Assembly (NCBI RefSeq): GCF_016102285.1
Contig: NZ_JACFOY010000001.1
Span: 992,001 to 1,056,000, forward strand
Direction: 5' to 3'
DNA length: 64,000 bases
Origin: Bartonella sp. M0177
GTDB lineage: Bacteria > Pseudomonadota > Alphaproteobacteria > Rhizobiales > Rhizobiaceae
The position numbers were made by a program, and so were the translations under genes. Each line of letters opens with the position of its first letter. Within the stretch, counting starts at the first letter, position 1. The notes beneath the pieces were generated by a model, which saw only the letters and a program-made list of their open reading frames with translations, was not told the origin of the DNA and made no database searches. This document shows positions 33,441 to 42,749 of the stretch, piece by piece.

Positions 33441-33458
33441 TTTAGAACGATTCTTAAA
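33441..33458 (-). promoter_or_regulatory. Possible Irr box (ICE-type dyad) upstream of rirA
   Basis: TTTAGAACGATTCTTAAA is a near-palindrome about 36 bases before the rirA ATG. It resembles the iron control element bound by Irr in alphaproteobacteria (TTTAGAA-N3-TTCTAAA type) with one extra base in the right arm. A TATAGA-like -10 sequence follows on the minus strand. Confidence 0.5.
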
Positions 33459-33459
33459 A

Positions 33460-34144
33460 ATGTGAAGATGTTTTCTTTACTTTTTTTAGAAGGTTTTAGC
33501 AAACCATTGTCAATAAGCGTCTTTGGCTTTGATAATTGGAAGCAATCATCCGGCATGAAGTGGATAAGAATGATGGCAATAAAACTATCCTAGCAGCATA
33601 ATTTGTCCTGATTTTGACAAAACAAGCCGGATATCCAGACGTTGTAACGTGACAAGAAAGAGGAACTCAAGACTAGCCAATGCCTGTGGCGGTTGAATAG
33701 CACATGGGTAAAGTGTGAAGCTCGGACAGCACATAGGTAAAACAAGGAAAAACGTCCGTTAGAATCTATTCCGGTTTAGTGATTGGAAAAGAATGCGCTC
33801 CCGCACATTTTAATATGAATGACAACAGAATTTTGAAGACGGACCAAATTCGATTTTTGCAAAATTCGATATCCGCCTTTCAAAGGAATAAGTGCTGACT
33901 ATTTTTATGGAGCGAATTTAATTCATCGGCGATAACGAGCACTCATCTGCTGAAGTTGTTTTTGAAAGATAAATGTATCGGGTCTAGAGACAATTTTCGG
34001 TTGGCAAGCGAACCGATATCGTGAATTCACCGGATATGAACTGCATCTTCATCTTGTAAAAGAGGACTTTTTCTTCATAATTAGGGAAGGTTTAATTCTT
34101 TCTGTTGCATTTTCGCCACAAAGTGTTGCATCATTGTCGAAACA
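33460..34144 (+). other. Gene-free region between rirA and ntrY
   Basis: Nearly 700 bases without a credible gene, unusual for this window. It holds two imperfect copies of AGCACATRGGTAAA (33699-33712 and 33728-33741), a repeated AAATTCGAT either side of TTTTGC near 33846-33871, and the hairpin at the ntrY start. In relatives dusB-ntrB-ntrC often stand here, so this may be a deletion scar. Confidence 0.45.
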
Positions 34145-34147
34145 ATG
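34132..34147 (+). promoter_or_regulatory. Stem-loop covering the ntrY start codon
   Basis: CATTGT-CGAA-ACAATG forms a perfect 6-bp stem with a CGAA tetraloop, and its right arm contains the ntrY ATG. In mRNA this could hide the start codon; there is also no strong ribosome site. Confidence 0.4.
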
Positions 34148-36397
34148 GGTTGGTTTGGGAAGAATCGTGAATTGGTAAAGCCGGCAGATAAAAGCTTATA
34201 TGGCGTCAAACGACGGAATATGCATGCATTCTTCGGAATCATGGTTATTGCATTGGCTTTGCTGACGGCAGTTGTTTCTTTTACTATTCTGTTGGGCTTT
34301 ACGCCAATTATTCCAAGCACTTTCGTGACACTTGTCCTCATTGCGGTCAATAGTGTTTGGGTACTCGGGCTTATAGCCATCGCTTGCTATGAGTTAATGC
34401 CGATTATTCAAGCATGGAGAGCGAGAAGGGCTGCTTCGAGACTTCACGTCAGAATAATTTCGCTATTCGCACTTGTTGCAACATTGCCTGCCGTTGTGGT
34501 TGCAATTGTTGCCGGAGTAACGCTCAATCAGGGGCTCGATCGTTGGTTTGATACAACTACTAGACAGATTGTGGCTTCCTCGATTGATCTCGCCAATGGT
34601 TACGCAGATGAGACATTGCAAAACCTGAAAAATTCTTCATATGCTATGGCCCTCGCACTCGATAACCGCAGGCTTCTCGCATTAAATCCCACCGAATACA
34701 GGTTGCAGCTTACGCGCCATGCGGCAGGTCGCGATTTGCGTGGAGCTTTTTTGTTAAGTCCGAACGGCACGGTTTTTTTGCAAAGTAATCTTGGTGGTGA
34801 AGACAAATTGCCAATACCACCAGCAAATCTCATTGTTCAAGCGACAAATGGTAGTCCGTTCACTTTTCAACCCGGCGAGCATGATTATTTTGGTATCATA
34901 TTAAAACTGAACGATATACCAAATACATTTCTTTATCTTGTACGGGATGTCGACGAACGCGTTTTATCGGCTTTGCGTCTGACCGAAGCCAATACTGCAC
35001 GTTATCGGGATCTTAACGAAAACCGTGTTCCGACACAAATTGCTTTTGCTGTCCTTTATCTTTGTCTGTTTCTCAGTTTGTTGATTTCGGCAATCTGGAC
35101 AGGCATTGCCGTGGCAGACCGTTTGGTACGCCCCATCCGTTTGTTGATTGGCGCGGCTGATGACGTCGCTTCCGGCAATATGGATGTTGTGGTTCCCGTT
35201 CGAGCCAAGGATGGTGACATTGGTCAACTTTCGCGAACATTCAATTATATGGTGAGCGAGCTTAAAAGTCAGCGCAACGAGTTGATTTCGGCGCGTGACC
35301 AGATAGACGAGAGACGTCGTTTTTCGGAAGCTGTCCTTGCCGGTGTTAATGCAGGCGTTGCGGGAATTGACGAAAATGGCGATGTCACGATTATCAATCG
35401 TTCTGCACAGACGATGTTCAATCTTGATCCGAAAGAAGTTGTCGGGAAAAGTCTTATGTCGCTTAACGCGGATATTGGACAAGTATTCGAGGTTGCGCGT
35501 TCATCGGGACGTAAAAATCATCGTGAACAGGTTACCCTTTCGCAAGATGGGCGTAATCGGGTTTATAATGTGCAGGTTACGATGGAGGAAAACGATGGTA
35601 ACGGGCAATCATGGGTTTTGACGATTGATGACATAACAGATCTTGTCGAGGCTCAAAGATCAAGCGCATGGGCCGATGTTGCCCGCCGTATCGCCCATGA
35701 AATAAAAAATCCGCTGACACCGATACAATTATCGGCCGAACGCATACGCCGCCGTTATGGCAAAGTGATTTCGGATGATCGGGATGTTTTTGATCAATGT
35801 GTCGACACAATCATTCGGCAAGTCGGCGATATCGGAAGAATGGTCGACGAATTCTCGTCTTTTGCCCGTATGCCTAAGCCGGAAATGCACCTGCTTGATA
35901 TGCGGGAGCCGTTAAGAGAGGCGTTTTTTCTTGTTGAAGTGTCACGTCATGATATCAAATTCGAGCGGGATTTGGGCGAAGAACCGCTCATGGGCGAATT
36001 TGACAGCCGGCTCATCGGGCAGGCATTCGGAAATGTTATAAAAAATGCGAGCGAAGCAATTGATGCAATTGCGGTCGATAAAGCTATCGAGGGACATATC
36101 CTCGTGCGTTCTTATCGCGAAGGGGATAAACTCGTTGCTGATATAATAGATAATGGCAAAGGCTTACCGAAGGAACAAAGGCAAAAATTATTGGAACCCT
36201 ATATAACGACACGAGAGAAGGGAACCGGATTGGGACTGGCAATCGTGCGTAAAATTGTAGAGGAACATGGAGGCTATATGGAATTACATGATGCACCGGT
36301 AAATTTTTATAACGGTCGTGGTGCAATGATCCGTATGGTCTTTCCTGCAGCAGGTAGTGGCAAATCCGATGTTGTTAAAGTAGATGTTGAGAAATAG
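34145..36397 (+). CDS. ntrY: Nitrogen regulation sensor histidine kinase NtrY
   Basis: A 750-residue inner-membrane sensor kinase. Membrane helices lie near residues 28-50, 55-80, 98-120 and 300-322, with an extracytoplasmic sensing domain at about 120-300. They are followed by HAMP (about 325-375), PAS (about 390-490), HisKA with phospho-acceptor His518 in AHEIKNPLTPIQLS, and an HATPase domain with DNGKGL and GTGLGLAIV. It responds to nitrogen or redox state and passes phosphate to NtrX, encoded 14 bases downstream. The ATG lies in a small hairpin and lacks a clear ribosome site. Confidence 0.95.
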   Translation: MGWFGKNRELVKPADKSLYGVKRRNMHAFFGIMVIALALLTAVVSFTILLGFTPIIPSTFVTLVLIAVNSVWVLGLIAIACYELMPIIQAWRARRAASRLHVRIISLFALVATLPAVVVAIVAGVTLNQGLDRWFDTTTRQIVASSIDLANGYADETLQNLKNSSYAMALALDNRRLLALNPTEYRLQLTRHAAGRDLRGAFLLSPNGTVFLQSNLGGEDKLPIPPANLIVQATNGSPFTFQPGEHDYFGIILKLNDIPNTFLYLVRDVDERVLSALRLTEANTARYRDLNENRVPTQIAFAVLYLCLFLSLLISAIWTGIAVADRLVRPIRLLIGAADDVASGNMDVVVPVRAKDGDIGQLSRTFNYMVSELKSQRNELISARDQIDERRRFSEAVLAGVNAGVAGIDENGDVTIINRSAQTMFNLDPKEVVGKSLMSLNADIGQVFEVARSSGRKNHREQVTLSQDGRNRVYNVQVTMEENDGNGQSWVLTIDDITDLVEAQRSSAWADVARRIAHEIKNPLTPIQLSAERIRRRYGKVISDDRDVFDQCVDTIIRQVGDIGRMVDEFSSFARMPKPEMHLLDMREPLREAFFLVEVSRHDIKFERDLGEEPLMGEFDSRLIGQAFGNVIKNASEAIDAIAVDKAIEGHILVRSYREGDKLVADIIDNGKGLPKEQRQKLLEPYITTREKGTGLGLAIVRKIVEEHGGYMELHDAPVNFYNGRGAMIRMVFPAAGSGKSDVVKVDVEK

Positions 36398-36411
36398 GAC
36401 GGTTAAGTAAG

Positions 36412-37776
36412 ATGGCTTCAGATATTTTGATTGTCGATGATGAAGCGGATATACGCGAACTCGTCGGTGGAATACTCGAGGATGAAGGGCACGAAACGCG
36501 TCTCGCTGCCAATTCGGACGAAGCACTTCAGCAAATCGAAAACCGTGTTCCGCGATTGATTTTTCTCGACATCTGGTTGCAGGGAAGTCGTCTGGATGGT
36601 TTGGCACTGCTTGATAAAATCAAAACGCGCTATCCCAATTTACCCGTTGTGATGATTTCCGGCCACGGAAATATCGAAACGGCTGTTTCGGCGATTAAAC
36701 GCGGTGCTTATGATTTTATCGAAAAACCGTTCAAAGCGGATCGTTTGATTTTGGTTGCCGAACGCGCACTTGAAACATCCAAGTTGAAACGCGAAGTCAG
36801 TGAATTGCGCAAACAAACAAGTGTTACGCCGGAGTTACTCGGCAAGTCGCTTGTTATGAACCATTTGCGCCAGACGATTGAGAAAGTGGCGCCTACCAAT
36901 AGTCGTATCATGATTACCGGCCCATCAGGGTCGGGTAAAGAAACGACGGCGCGGGCAATCCATGCCCTTTCAAACCGTGCAAACGGCCCGTTTGTGACAA
37001 TCAACGCGGCAACCATTACTCCTGAAAGAATGGAAATCGAACTTTTCGGGACCGAAATGGATGGAGGAGAGCGTAAAGTCGGCGCTCTTGAAGAAGCGCA
37101 TGGCGGCATTCTCTATATAGACGAGATTGCGGACATGCCGCGCGAAACACAAAACAAGATTTTGCGCGTTTTGACCGACCAGACATTCGAACGGGTGGGG
37201 GGGAGCAAACGCGTTAAAGTGGATGTGCGTGTTATCTCGTCAACAGCACAGAATCTGGAAGGGTTGATTGCCGAAGGCCGTTTTCGCGAAGATCTGTTCC
37301 ACCGGTTGGCAGTTGTGCCGATTGCTGTTCCGCCACTTGCAAGCCATCGGGAGGATATTCCCGAACTTGTGCATTATTTCGTGCACCAGATTTCCGAGCA
37401 GGCAGGTATAAAACCACGTGAAATCGGTGATGATACGATGGCAATTCTACAGGCTCATAGTTGGCCTGGAAACATCAGGCAGTTGCGCAATAATATCGAG
37501 CGTTTGTTGATTCTGGCACGCGGCGAGGGCGGTGATGGTCCGATTACGGCCGAACTTCTGCCTGCAGAAGTCGGCGATACTTTGCCACGCGCACCCACCG
37601 ACTCGGATTTGCATATTATGGCACTGCCGTTACGGGAAGCGCGCGAACTGTTCGAAAAGGAATATCTGGTTGCGCAAATCAACCGGTTTGGTGGTAATAT
37701 TTCGCGGACTGCCGAGTTTGTCGGCATGGAGCGGTCTGCACTGCACCGTAAACTGAAATCGCTTGGAGTTTCTTAG
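36412..37776 (+). CDS. ntrX: NtrX-type response regulator lacking the GAFTGA loop
   Basis: A 454-residue response regulator. The receiver domain (1-120) has Asp53 in FLDIW as phosphorylation site. The AAA+ domain (about 145-370) has Walker A GPSGSGKE and Walker B LYIDEIADMP. A Fis-type helix-turn-helix closes the chain (GNISRTAEFVGMERSALHRKLK). The sigma-54 contact motif GAFTGA, expected after ELFG, is missing: the sequence reads ELFGTEMDGGERKVGALEEA. It is therefore unlikely to activate sigma-54 promoters and may act as an ordinary DNA-binding regulator. It is between ntrY and trkA, 3 bases before trkA. Confidence 0.93.
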   Translation: MASDILIVDDEADIRELVGGILEDEGHETRLAANSDEALQQIENRVPRLIFLDIWLQGSRLDGLALLDKIKTRYPNLPVVMISGHGNIETAVSAIKRGAYDFIEKPFKADRLILVAERALETSKLKREVSELRKQTSVTPELLGKSLVMNHLRQTIEKVAPTNSRIMITGPSGSGKETTARAIHALSNRANGPFVTINAATITPERMEIELFGTEMDGGERKVGALEEAHGGILYIDEIADMPRETQNKILRVLTDQTFERVGGSKRVKVDVRVISSTAQNLEGLIAEGRFREDLFHRLAVVPIAVPPLASHREDIPELVHYFVHQISEQAGIKPREIGDDTMAILQAHSWPGNIRQLRNNIERLLILARGEGGDGPITAELLPAEVGDTLPRAPTDSDLHIMALPLREARELFEKEYLVAQINRFGGNISRTAEFVGMERSALHRKLKSLGVS

Positions 37777-37779
37777 AAT

Positions 37780-39156
37780 ATGCGCGTCATCATTTGCGGG
37801 GCTGGTCAGGTCGGTTACGGGATAGCAGAACGTCTTTCCAATGAACAACATGACGTTACGGTTATCGATATCGAGCCGAAGCTGATTGAAAAAGTGCGTG
37901 ATACTCTTGACGTTCGGGGTATTGTCGGACATGGCGCACGGCCTGATGTTTTGCGCGCAGCCGGTGCCGATGAAGCAGATATGCTCATTGCTGTAACGCT
38001 TTCCGATGAAGTCAATATGGTGGCGTGTCAGGTCGCCCATGCGCTCTTCAATGTGCCGACAAAAATTGCACGTGTTCGTGACCAGTCCTATCTTGATCCG
38101 CAATATCAAGGTTTATTCCAGCGTGATGCCATGCCGATTGATGTCGTCATTTCGCCGGAAATCGAGGTTGGCGAAATGGTGTTGCGCCGCATTGCTCTGC
38201 CAGGTGCATTGGACGTTCTCTATTTCAGTTATGACGAAATTGTTGCTTTGGCACTTGAATGTATGGAAGATTGTCCCGTCATCAACACACCGCTTAGACA
38301 ATTGACCGATCTTTTTCCGGATTTGCTAACGACTGTGACAGCCGTCAAACGAGGAAAGAAACTTTTCATTGCCCATGCCGATACGGAATTGAAAGTGGGG
38401 GATATCACTTATCTTGTCGCTTCACGCAGTCAGGTGCGCCGTGCTTTGGGACTGTTCGGTCATGATGAGCAGGCAGCAAACCGCATCATTATCGCAGGCG
38501 GTGGTCATATCGGGCTTTATGTTGCCCGGGCAATGGAAAAACGTCAACACAAGGCGAGGCTACGCATTATCGAAGCGGATAAAGCGCGGGCGCTTGCGAT
38601 TACCGATCAATTGGATCGTACCGTTGTGCTGAATGGCAGTGCCCTTGATCCGGCGATTTTGCAGGAAGCCAATGTCGAACAGGCCGATCTGATCGTAACA
38701 TTGACCAATCAGGATCAGGTCAATGTGCTGAGTGCTATCATGGCCAAAATGTTTGGCTGCAAGTCGAATATGGTTCTCATTAACAATATTGCTTTTCAGG
38801 AATTTACCAGAACTGTCGGCATTGATTCCCATCTTAATCCGCGTAGCGTTACAATTTCAAAAGTGCTTCAGCAAATGCGTAGAGGGCGTATTCGTTCGGT
38901 CTATTCGGTGTCGAACGGAGAAGCCGAAATTATCGAAGCAGAAGCTATGCAGACATCTCCGCTTGTCGGAAAGCCATTGTCCGAACTCGAATTACCTGAA
39001 GGGTTGCGTATCGGCGCTATTTATCGTGACAATTCGATGATCCGTCCACGGGGGGATACACGTGTTCTTGCAGGCGATATGGTTGTCATTTTTGCAATGG
39101 CTGATGCCGTACGGGATGTAGAACAACTGTTTCGTGTCAGCCTGGAATATTTCTGA
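37780..39156 (+). CDS. trkA: Trk potassium uptake protein TrkA
   Basis: Cytoplasmic, NAD-binding gating subunit of the Trk potassium channel. The 458 residues form two RCK repeats; each starts with a Rossmann motif (RVIICGAGQVGYGIAERL at the N-terminus; IIIAGGGHIGLYVARAM near residue 235) followed by a TrkA-C domain. No membrane helices. It is the third gene of the ntrY-ntrX-trkA operon; the membrane partner TrkH/G is not in the window. Confidence 0.95.
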   Translation: MRVIICGAGQVGYGIAERLSNEQHDVTVIDIEPKLIEKVRDTLDVRGIVGHGARPDVLRAAGADEADMLIAVTLSDEVNMVACQVAHALFNVPTKIARVRDQSYLDPQYQGLFQRDAMPIDVVISPEIEVGEMVLRRIALPGALDVLYFSYDEIVALALECMEDCPVINTPLRQLTDLFPDLLTTVTAVKRGKKLFIAHADTELKVGDITYLVASRSQVRRALGLFGHDEQAANRIIIAGGGHIGLYVARAMEKRQHKARLRIIEADKARALAITDQLDRTVVLNGSALDPAILQEANVEQADLIVTLTNQDQVNVLSAIMAKMFGCKSNMVLINNIAFQEFTRTVGIDSHLNPRSVTISKVLQQMRRGRIRSVYSVSNGEAEIIEAEAMQTSPLVGKPLSELELPEGLRIGAIYRDNSMIRPRGDTRVLAGDMVVIFAMADAVRDVEQLFRVSLEYF

Positions 39157-39167
39157 GAGGTCTTCGA

Positions 39168-39986
39168 ATGGATATCTGCACTTTCTGGTATGGAGATCGC
39201 TTGCGTCCTATTGATTGGCTGTGCCTTTCGTCAATGGTAATGACCGGTCAACATGTGAAACTTTATAGCCATGGAAATGTGGAAAATGTACCTGAAGGTG
39301 TCGAGCTTCTTGAGGCAGAACCGATATTGCCACTTTCGACACTCTACCGGCTTGACCCGAAATTTCCCGATTTCAAACCTATCCGTACAATTGTCCAATT
39401 GTCTGATCTGTTTCGCGTGAGGCTTATGAAAAACCGCGCCGGTGTCTGGCTTGATACCGATGTCTATCTTGTCAAACAATTCCATCCGGAAGAAGGAAAG
39501 GTGTGGCTTGCACGTGAAAATCGTTCGCGTGTGGGTGTTTCTGCTCTTTATCTTCCGGCCGACAATCCTATCATCAAGAAATATGATGACTATCTTGAAA
39601 GCGGGCAAATGGTACCGGACTGGCTCGGTTTTCATCGGGGAATATGGATACCGTGGCGTCTCAAAAGGAAAAATTTGCCTGTCGTCCCCGGAAGATTGGG
39701 TATTACGGTTTTTGGCAATGACGGAATATCACGGCTTGCCAAAAGATACGGCTTTTTTGGTGAGGCCAAAGAAAAGGAAACTTTTTATTATTGGACCGGT
39801 CGTGATACCGAACGTATTTTTGACCCTGCTTATGGTCTTGAGCCGCTCTCCGATCCACGCTTTATAGGTTTTCATGTTCATAAAAAAGAAAGAACGACCG
39901 ACCCTATTAGAGAAGGAAGTTTCTATGACTGGGCAACAAAAAGAATTCCCGGTTTTTTCAAGATAGTTGAACAGCAAAAAAATTAG
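39168..39986 (+). CDS. Small glycosyltransferase of the DXD sugar-transferase type (GT32-like)
   Basis: A 272-residue cytoplasmic protein. The DXD-type metal/nucleotide-sugar motif reads GVWLDTDVYLV at about residue 93-103, preceded by LSDLFRVRLMKNRAG, as in the Gly_transf_sug/capsular polysaccharide group. No membrane helix or signal peptide is seen. It starts 11 bases after trkA and is likely co-transcribed with the ntrYX-trkA operon. In many relatives hfq is found further on in this block; it is not seen here. Substrate unknown; surface polysaccharide or LPS modification is an inference. Confidence 0.75.
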   Translation: MDICTFWYGDRLRPIDWLCLSSMVMTGQHVKLYSHGNVENVPEGVELLEAEPILPLSTLYRLDPKFPDFKPIRTIVQLSDLFRVRLMKNRAGVWLDTDVYLVKQFHPEEGKVWLARENRSRVGVSALYLPADNPIIKKYDDYLESGQMVPDWLGFHRGIWIPWRLKRKNLPVVPGRLGITVFGNDGISRLAKRYGFFGEAKEKETFYYWTGRDTERIFDPAYGLEPLSDPRFIGFHVHKKERTTDPIREGSFYDWATKRIPGFFKIVEQQKN

Positions 39987-40411
39987 AAAGTGCTCTCGAC
40001 CCGACTGTCCTGGACTTGAGCCGGCCAGATTATATCATGGTTTTCGGGAAACAACTGCAATAACCGGATTTTGAAATTCAAATCATCAATTTTATATAAA
40101 GCCGTTTGCTGTCGTGTTTTCTGTGCCACGTTAAAACAATTGTAAGTGTTGTTTGTATAAATGTTCCGGCCTTTATTGAAAGACTTGAAGTTGAAGCGGG
40201 ATGAGCACATATAAAAGTGCTATTTCAGATGAAGAAATAGCGTATAGTAATCTTCTCGAGATAATTCTCATACAAATCATCCGGTAGCGGTTCCGATGGC
40301 CTTGCGTTTTTAAGGCAAAACAAAAATCTATTGATCTTCTAATGGATTGATATTCTGGTTATAACGACATTTCAGGTCGTAAACGACGATTCGTATAATA
40401 TGGAAGTGAAA
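39987..40411 (+). other. Spacer upstream of clpP
   Basis: About 425 AT-rich bases, probably with the clpP promoter. A 28-codon frame at 40201-40287 begins with ATG after GCGGG but has no recognised relative; I do not call it a gene. No terminator-like hairpin was found after the glycosyltransferase. Confidence 0.4.
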
Positions 40412-41044
40412 ATGAGTGATCCGATCCAGACTGCCCTCAATCTTGTTCCAATAGTTGTGGAACAGACCAATCGCGGCGAACGGTCCTATGATATTTTTTC
40501 CCGCTTGTTGAAGGAAAGAATTGTCTTTATCAATGGCCCGATTGAAGACAGCATGGCAATGCTTGTCTGCGCCCAACTTCTGTTTCTCGAAGCAGAAAAC
40601 CCGAAAAAGGAAATCAGCCTCTATATCAATTCTCCCGGTGGCGTTGTCACTTCGGGGATGGCTATTTACGACACGATGCAGTTCATTCGTCCCGCTGTTT
40701 CAACTCTTTGCATGGGGCAGGCAGCTTCTATGGGGTCGCTTTTATTGACTGCCGGTGCCAAAGGGCATCGTTTTGCATTGCCGAACGCACGCGTTATGGT
40801 GCATCAGCCTTCCGGCGGCTTTCAGGGGCAGGCTTCGGATATCGAACGCCATGCGCAAGATATCATAAAAATGAAGCGGCGGCTGAATGAAATTTACGTT
40901 CATCATACAGGTCAGGATTATGAGACCATCGAACGTACACTCGACCGCGATCATTTTATGACAGCCGATGAAGCGAAAGAATTCGGATTGATTGATGAGG
41001 TCATCCAATATCGTGCCGAGGCCGAAGAAGAACAGAGCGACTAA
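40412..41044 (+). CDS. clpP: ATP-dependent Clp protease proteolytic subunit
   Basis: Serine protease that forms the barrel of ClpXP/ClpAP. The 210-residue chain shows the catalytic Ser106 in MGQAASMGS, the catalytic His in [10 protein letters not shown], and [11 protein letters not shown]. The start at 40412 has GGAAG five bases upstream; the ATG at 40400 would add MEVK and lacks a site. It is followed by its own compound terminator and then clpX, the usual order. Confidence 0.97.
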   Translation: MSDPIQTALNLVPIVVEQTNRGERSYDIFSRLLKERIVFINGPIEDSMAMLVCAQLLFLEAENPKKEISLYINSPGGVVTSGMAIYDTMQFIRPAVSTLCMGQAASMGSLLLTAGAKGHRFALPNARVMVHQPSGGFQGQASDIERHAQDIIKMKRRLNEIYVHHTGQDYETIERTLDRDHFMTADEAKEFGLIDEVIQYRAEAEEEQSD

Positions 41045-41054
41045 ATTTTACAAG

Positions 41055-41121
41055 ATCGGGTAGCGGCTGTTTCAATATTTTTGAAACAATAAGCCATCAA
41101 ATCGCCGCTTCCCGATTTTTA
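41055..41121 (+). terminator. Compound terminator after clpP
   Basis: An outer stem ATCGGG-x-AGCGGC (41055-41067) pairs with GCCGCT-x-CCCGAT (41104-41116) and encloses a second perfect hairpin TGTTTCAA/TTGAAACA (41068-41075, 41081-41088). Five T follow. Confidence 0.85.
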
Positions 41122-41280
41122 GTAAAAAATAACGTTTAGCGTTTACATGTTTTAGGGGGAAAAGCGGTTACATAGATGGCCGTAATTTTGAATTGTTTTA
41201 GTTTCTTGATGGAATGGGCTTGAAAAGTTGAACCGAAAAGGCAAAATATTTCATGCAATTCGGGCGAAAGGATAAAGGAA

Positions 41281-42555
41281 ATGAGCAAAATTGGTAATAA
41301 CGGGGGCGATTCGAAGAATACGCTTTATTGCTCATTCTGCGGCAAAAGTCAGCATGAGGTGCGTAAGCTTATCGCTGGACCCACGGTGTTCATTTGCGAC
41401 GAATGTGTCGAGCTTTGTATGGATATTATCCGTGAGGAGAATAAATCTTCCGGAGTGAAAGCACGCGATGGCGTTCCGACACCGCAGGAAATCATGGCTG
41501 TTCTTGATGATTATGTTATCGGGCAGTCGCATGCTAAGCGTGTTCTGGCAGTTGCTGTCCATAATCATTACAAACGTTTGGCAAACCAGTCGAAAAGCAA
41601 TGATATCGAATTGTCGAAATCGAATATTCTGCTGGTCGGACCGACTGGCTGCGGTAAAACTTATCTGGCCCAAACACTTGCCAGAATTATTGACGTGCCG
41701 TTTACAATGGCCGATGCAACCACTTTGACTGAAGCAGGTTATGTCGGTGAGGATGTCGAGAATATTATTCTGAAGCTGTTGCAAGCTGCCGATTACAATG
41801 TCGAGCGGGCACAACGCGGCATCGTGTATATTGACGAGGTGGATAAGATTTCGCGTAAATCCGATAATCCGTCGATCACACGTGATGTTTCGGGCGAAGG
41901 TGTCCAGCAAGCATTGTTGAAGATTATGGAAGGTACGGTTGCGTCGGTTCCCCCGCAGGGTGGTCGCAAACATCCGCAACAGGAATTTTTACAGGTTGAT
42001 ACAACCAATATCCTGTTTATTTGCGGCGGTGCATTTTCCGGCCTTGAAAAAATTATCTCTGCACGTGGAGAAAAGACGTCGATCGGGTTCGGTGCCACAG
42101 TCAAAGCACCGGATGAACGTCGCATTGGCGAGATCTTCCATGATCTCGAGCCGGAAGATCTGTTGAAATTCGGTCTAATTCCGGAATTTGTCGGACGTCT
42201 GCCAGTTATAGCAACTTTGGAAGATCTGGATGTGGATGCATTGGTTCAAATCCTGTCGCAGCCGAAAAATGCATTGGTTAAACAATATCAGCGCTTATTC
42301 GAAATGGAAGATGTCAAATTGACATTCCATGATGATGCATTACGGGCAATTGCCAATAAAGCTATCGAGCGGAAGACCGGCGCACGCGGATTGCGTTCAA
42401 TCATGGAAAAGATTTTGCTGGATACGATGTTCGAACTTCCTACATTGGAAGGTGTTCAGGAAGTGGTCATTTCAAGTGATGTTGTAGAAGGTAAAGCGCG
42501 TCCGCTTTACATCTATGCCGAGCGGGACCATTCCAAGGAAAATGCATCTGCTTGA
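41281..42555 (+). CDS. clpX: ATP-dependent Clp protease ATP-binding subunit ClpX
   Basis: Unfoldase that feeds substrates to ClpP. Residues 15-50 hold the Cys4 zinc finger (CSFCGKS...CDECVELC). The AAA+ domain shows Walker A GPTGCGKT, Walker [11 protein letters not shown], and the pore motif GYVGED, with sensor-2 residues in [12 protein letters not shown]. The 424 residues are normal. AAAGGA precedes the ATG. In alphaproteobacteria ClpXP degrades the master regulator CtrA, so the pair is central to the cell cycle. Confidence 0.98.
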   Translation: MSKIGNNGGDSKNTLYCSFCGKSQHEVRKLIAGPTVFICDECVELCMDIIREENKSSGVKARDGVPTPQEIMAVLDDYVIGQSHAKRVLAVAVHNHYKRLANQSKSNDIELSKSNILLVGPTGCGKTYLAQTLARIIDVPFTMADATTLTEAGYVGEDVENIILKLLQAADYNVERAQRGIVYIDEVDKISRKSDNPSITRDVSGEGVQQALLKIMEGTVASVPPQGGRKHPQQEFLQVDTTNILFICGGAFSGLEKIISARGEKTSIGFGATVKAPDERRIGEIFHDLEPEDLLKFGLIPEFVGRLPVIATLEDLDVDALVQILSQPKNALVKQYQRLFEMEDVKLTFHDDALRAIANKAIERKTGARGLRSIMEKILLDTMFELPTLEGVQEVVISSDVVEGKARPLYIYAERDHSKENASA

Positions 42556-42647
42556 TTTTTCAAGTGGTCGGACAATAAAATCCGAAATCCTATGCATTTA
42601 AAATATCGGGCGATCCTGTCTTTCGTTATCGCGCAGCTCTTGATTTA

Positions 42648-42668
42648 TAGGTGGTGAACCACCACCTA
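42648..42668 (+). promoter_or_regulatory. Perfect 9-bp dyad upstream of lon
   Basis: TAGGTGGTG-AAC-CACCACCTA, about 82 bases before the lon ATG. No T tract follows, so it looks more like an operator than a terminator. A CTTGAT hexamer at 42639-42644 could be a heat-shock-type -35, with the dyad in the spacer and -10 area; the -10 match is poor. Confidence 0.55.
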
Positions 42669-42749
42669 ATCCCTTTGTGCGTAGGCATCTGCTTAATGTG
42701 AGGGGTGCCGACGTTGCAAACGAGCCCAAGGCTCCAGAAAGGAAATGTT

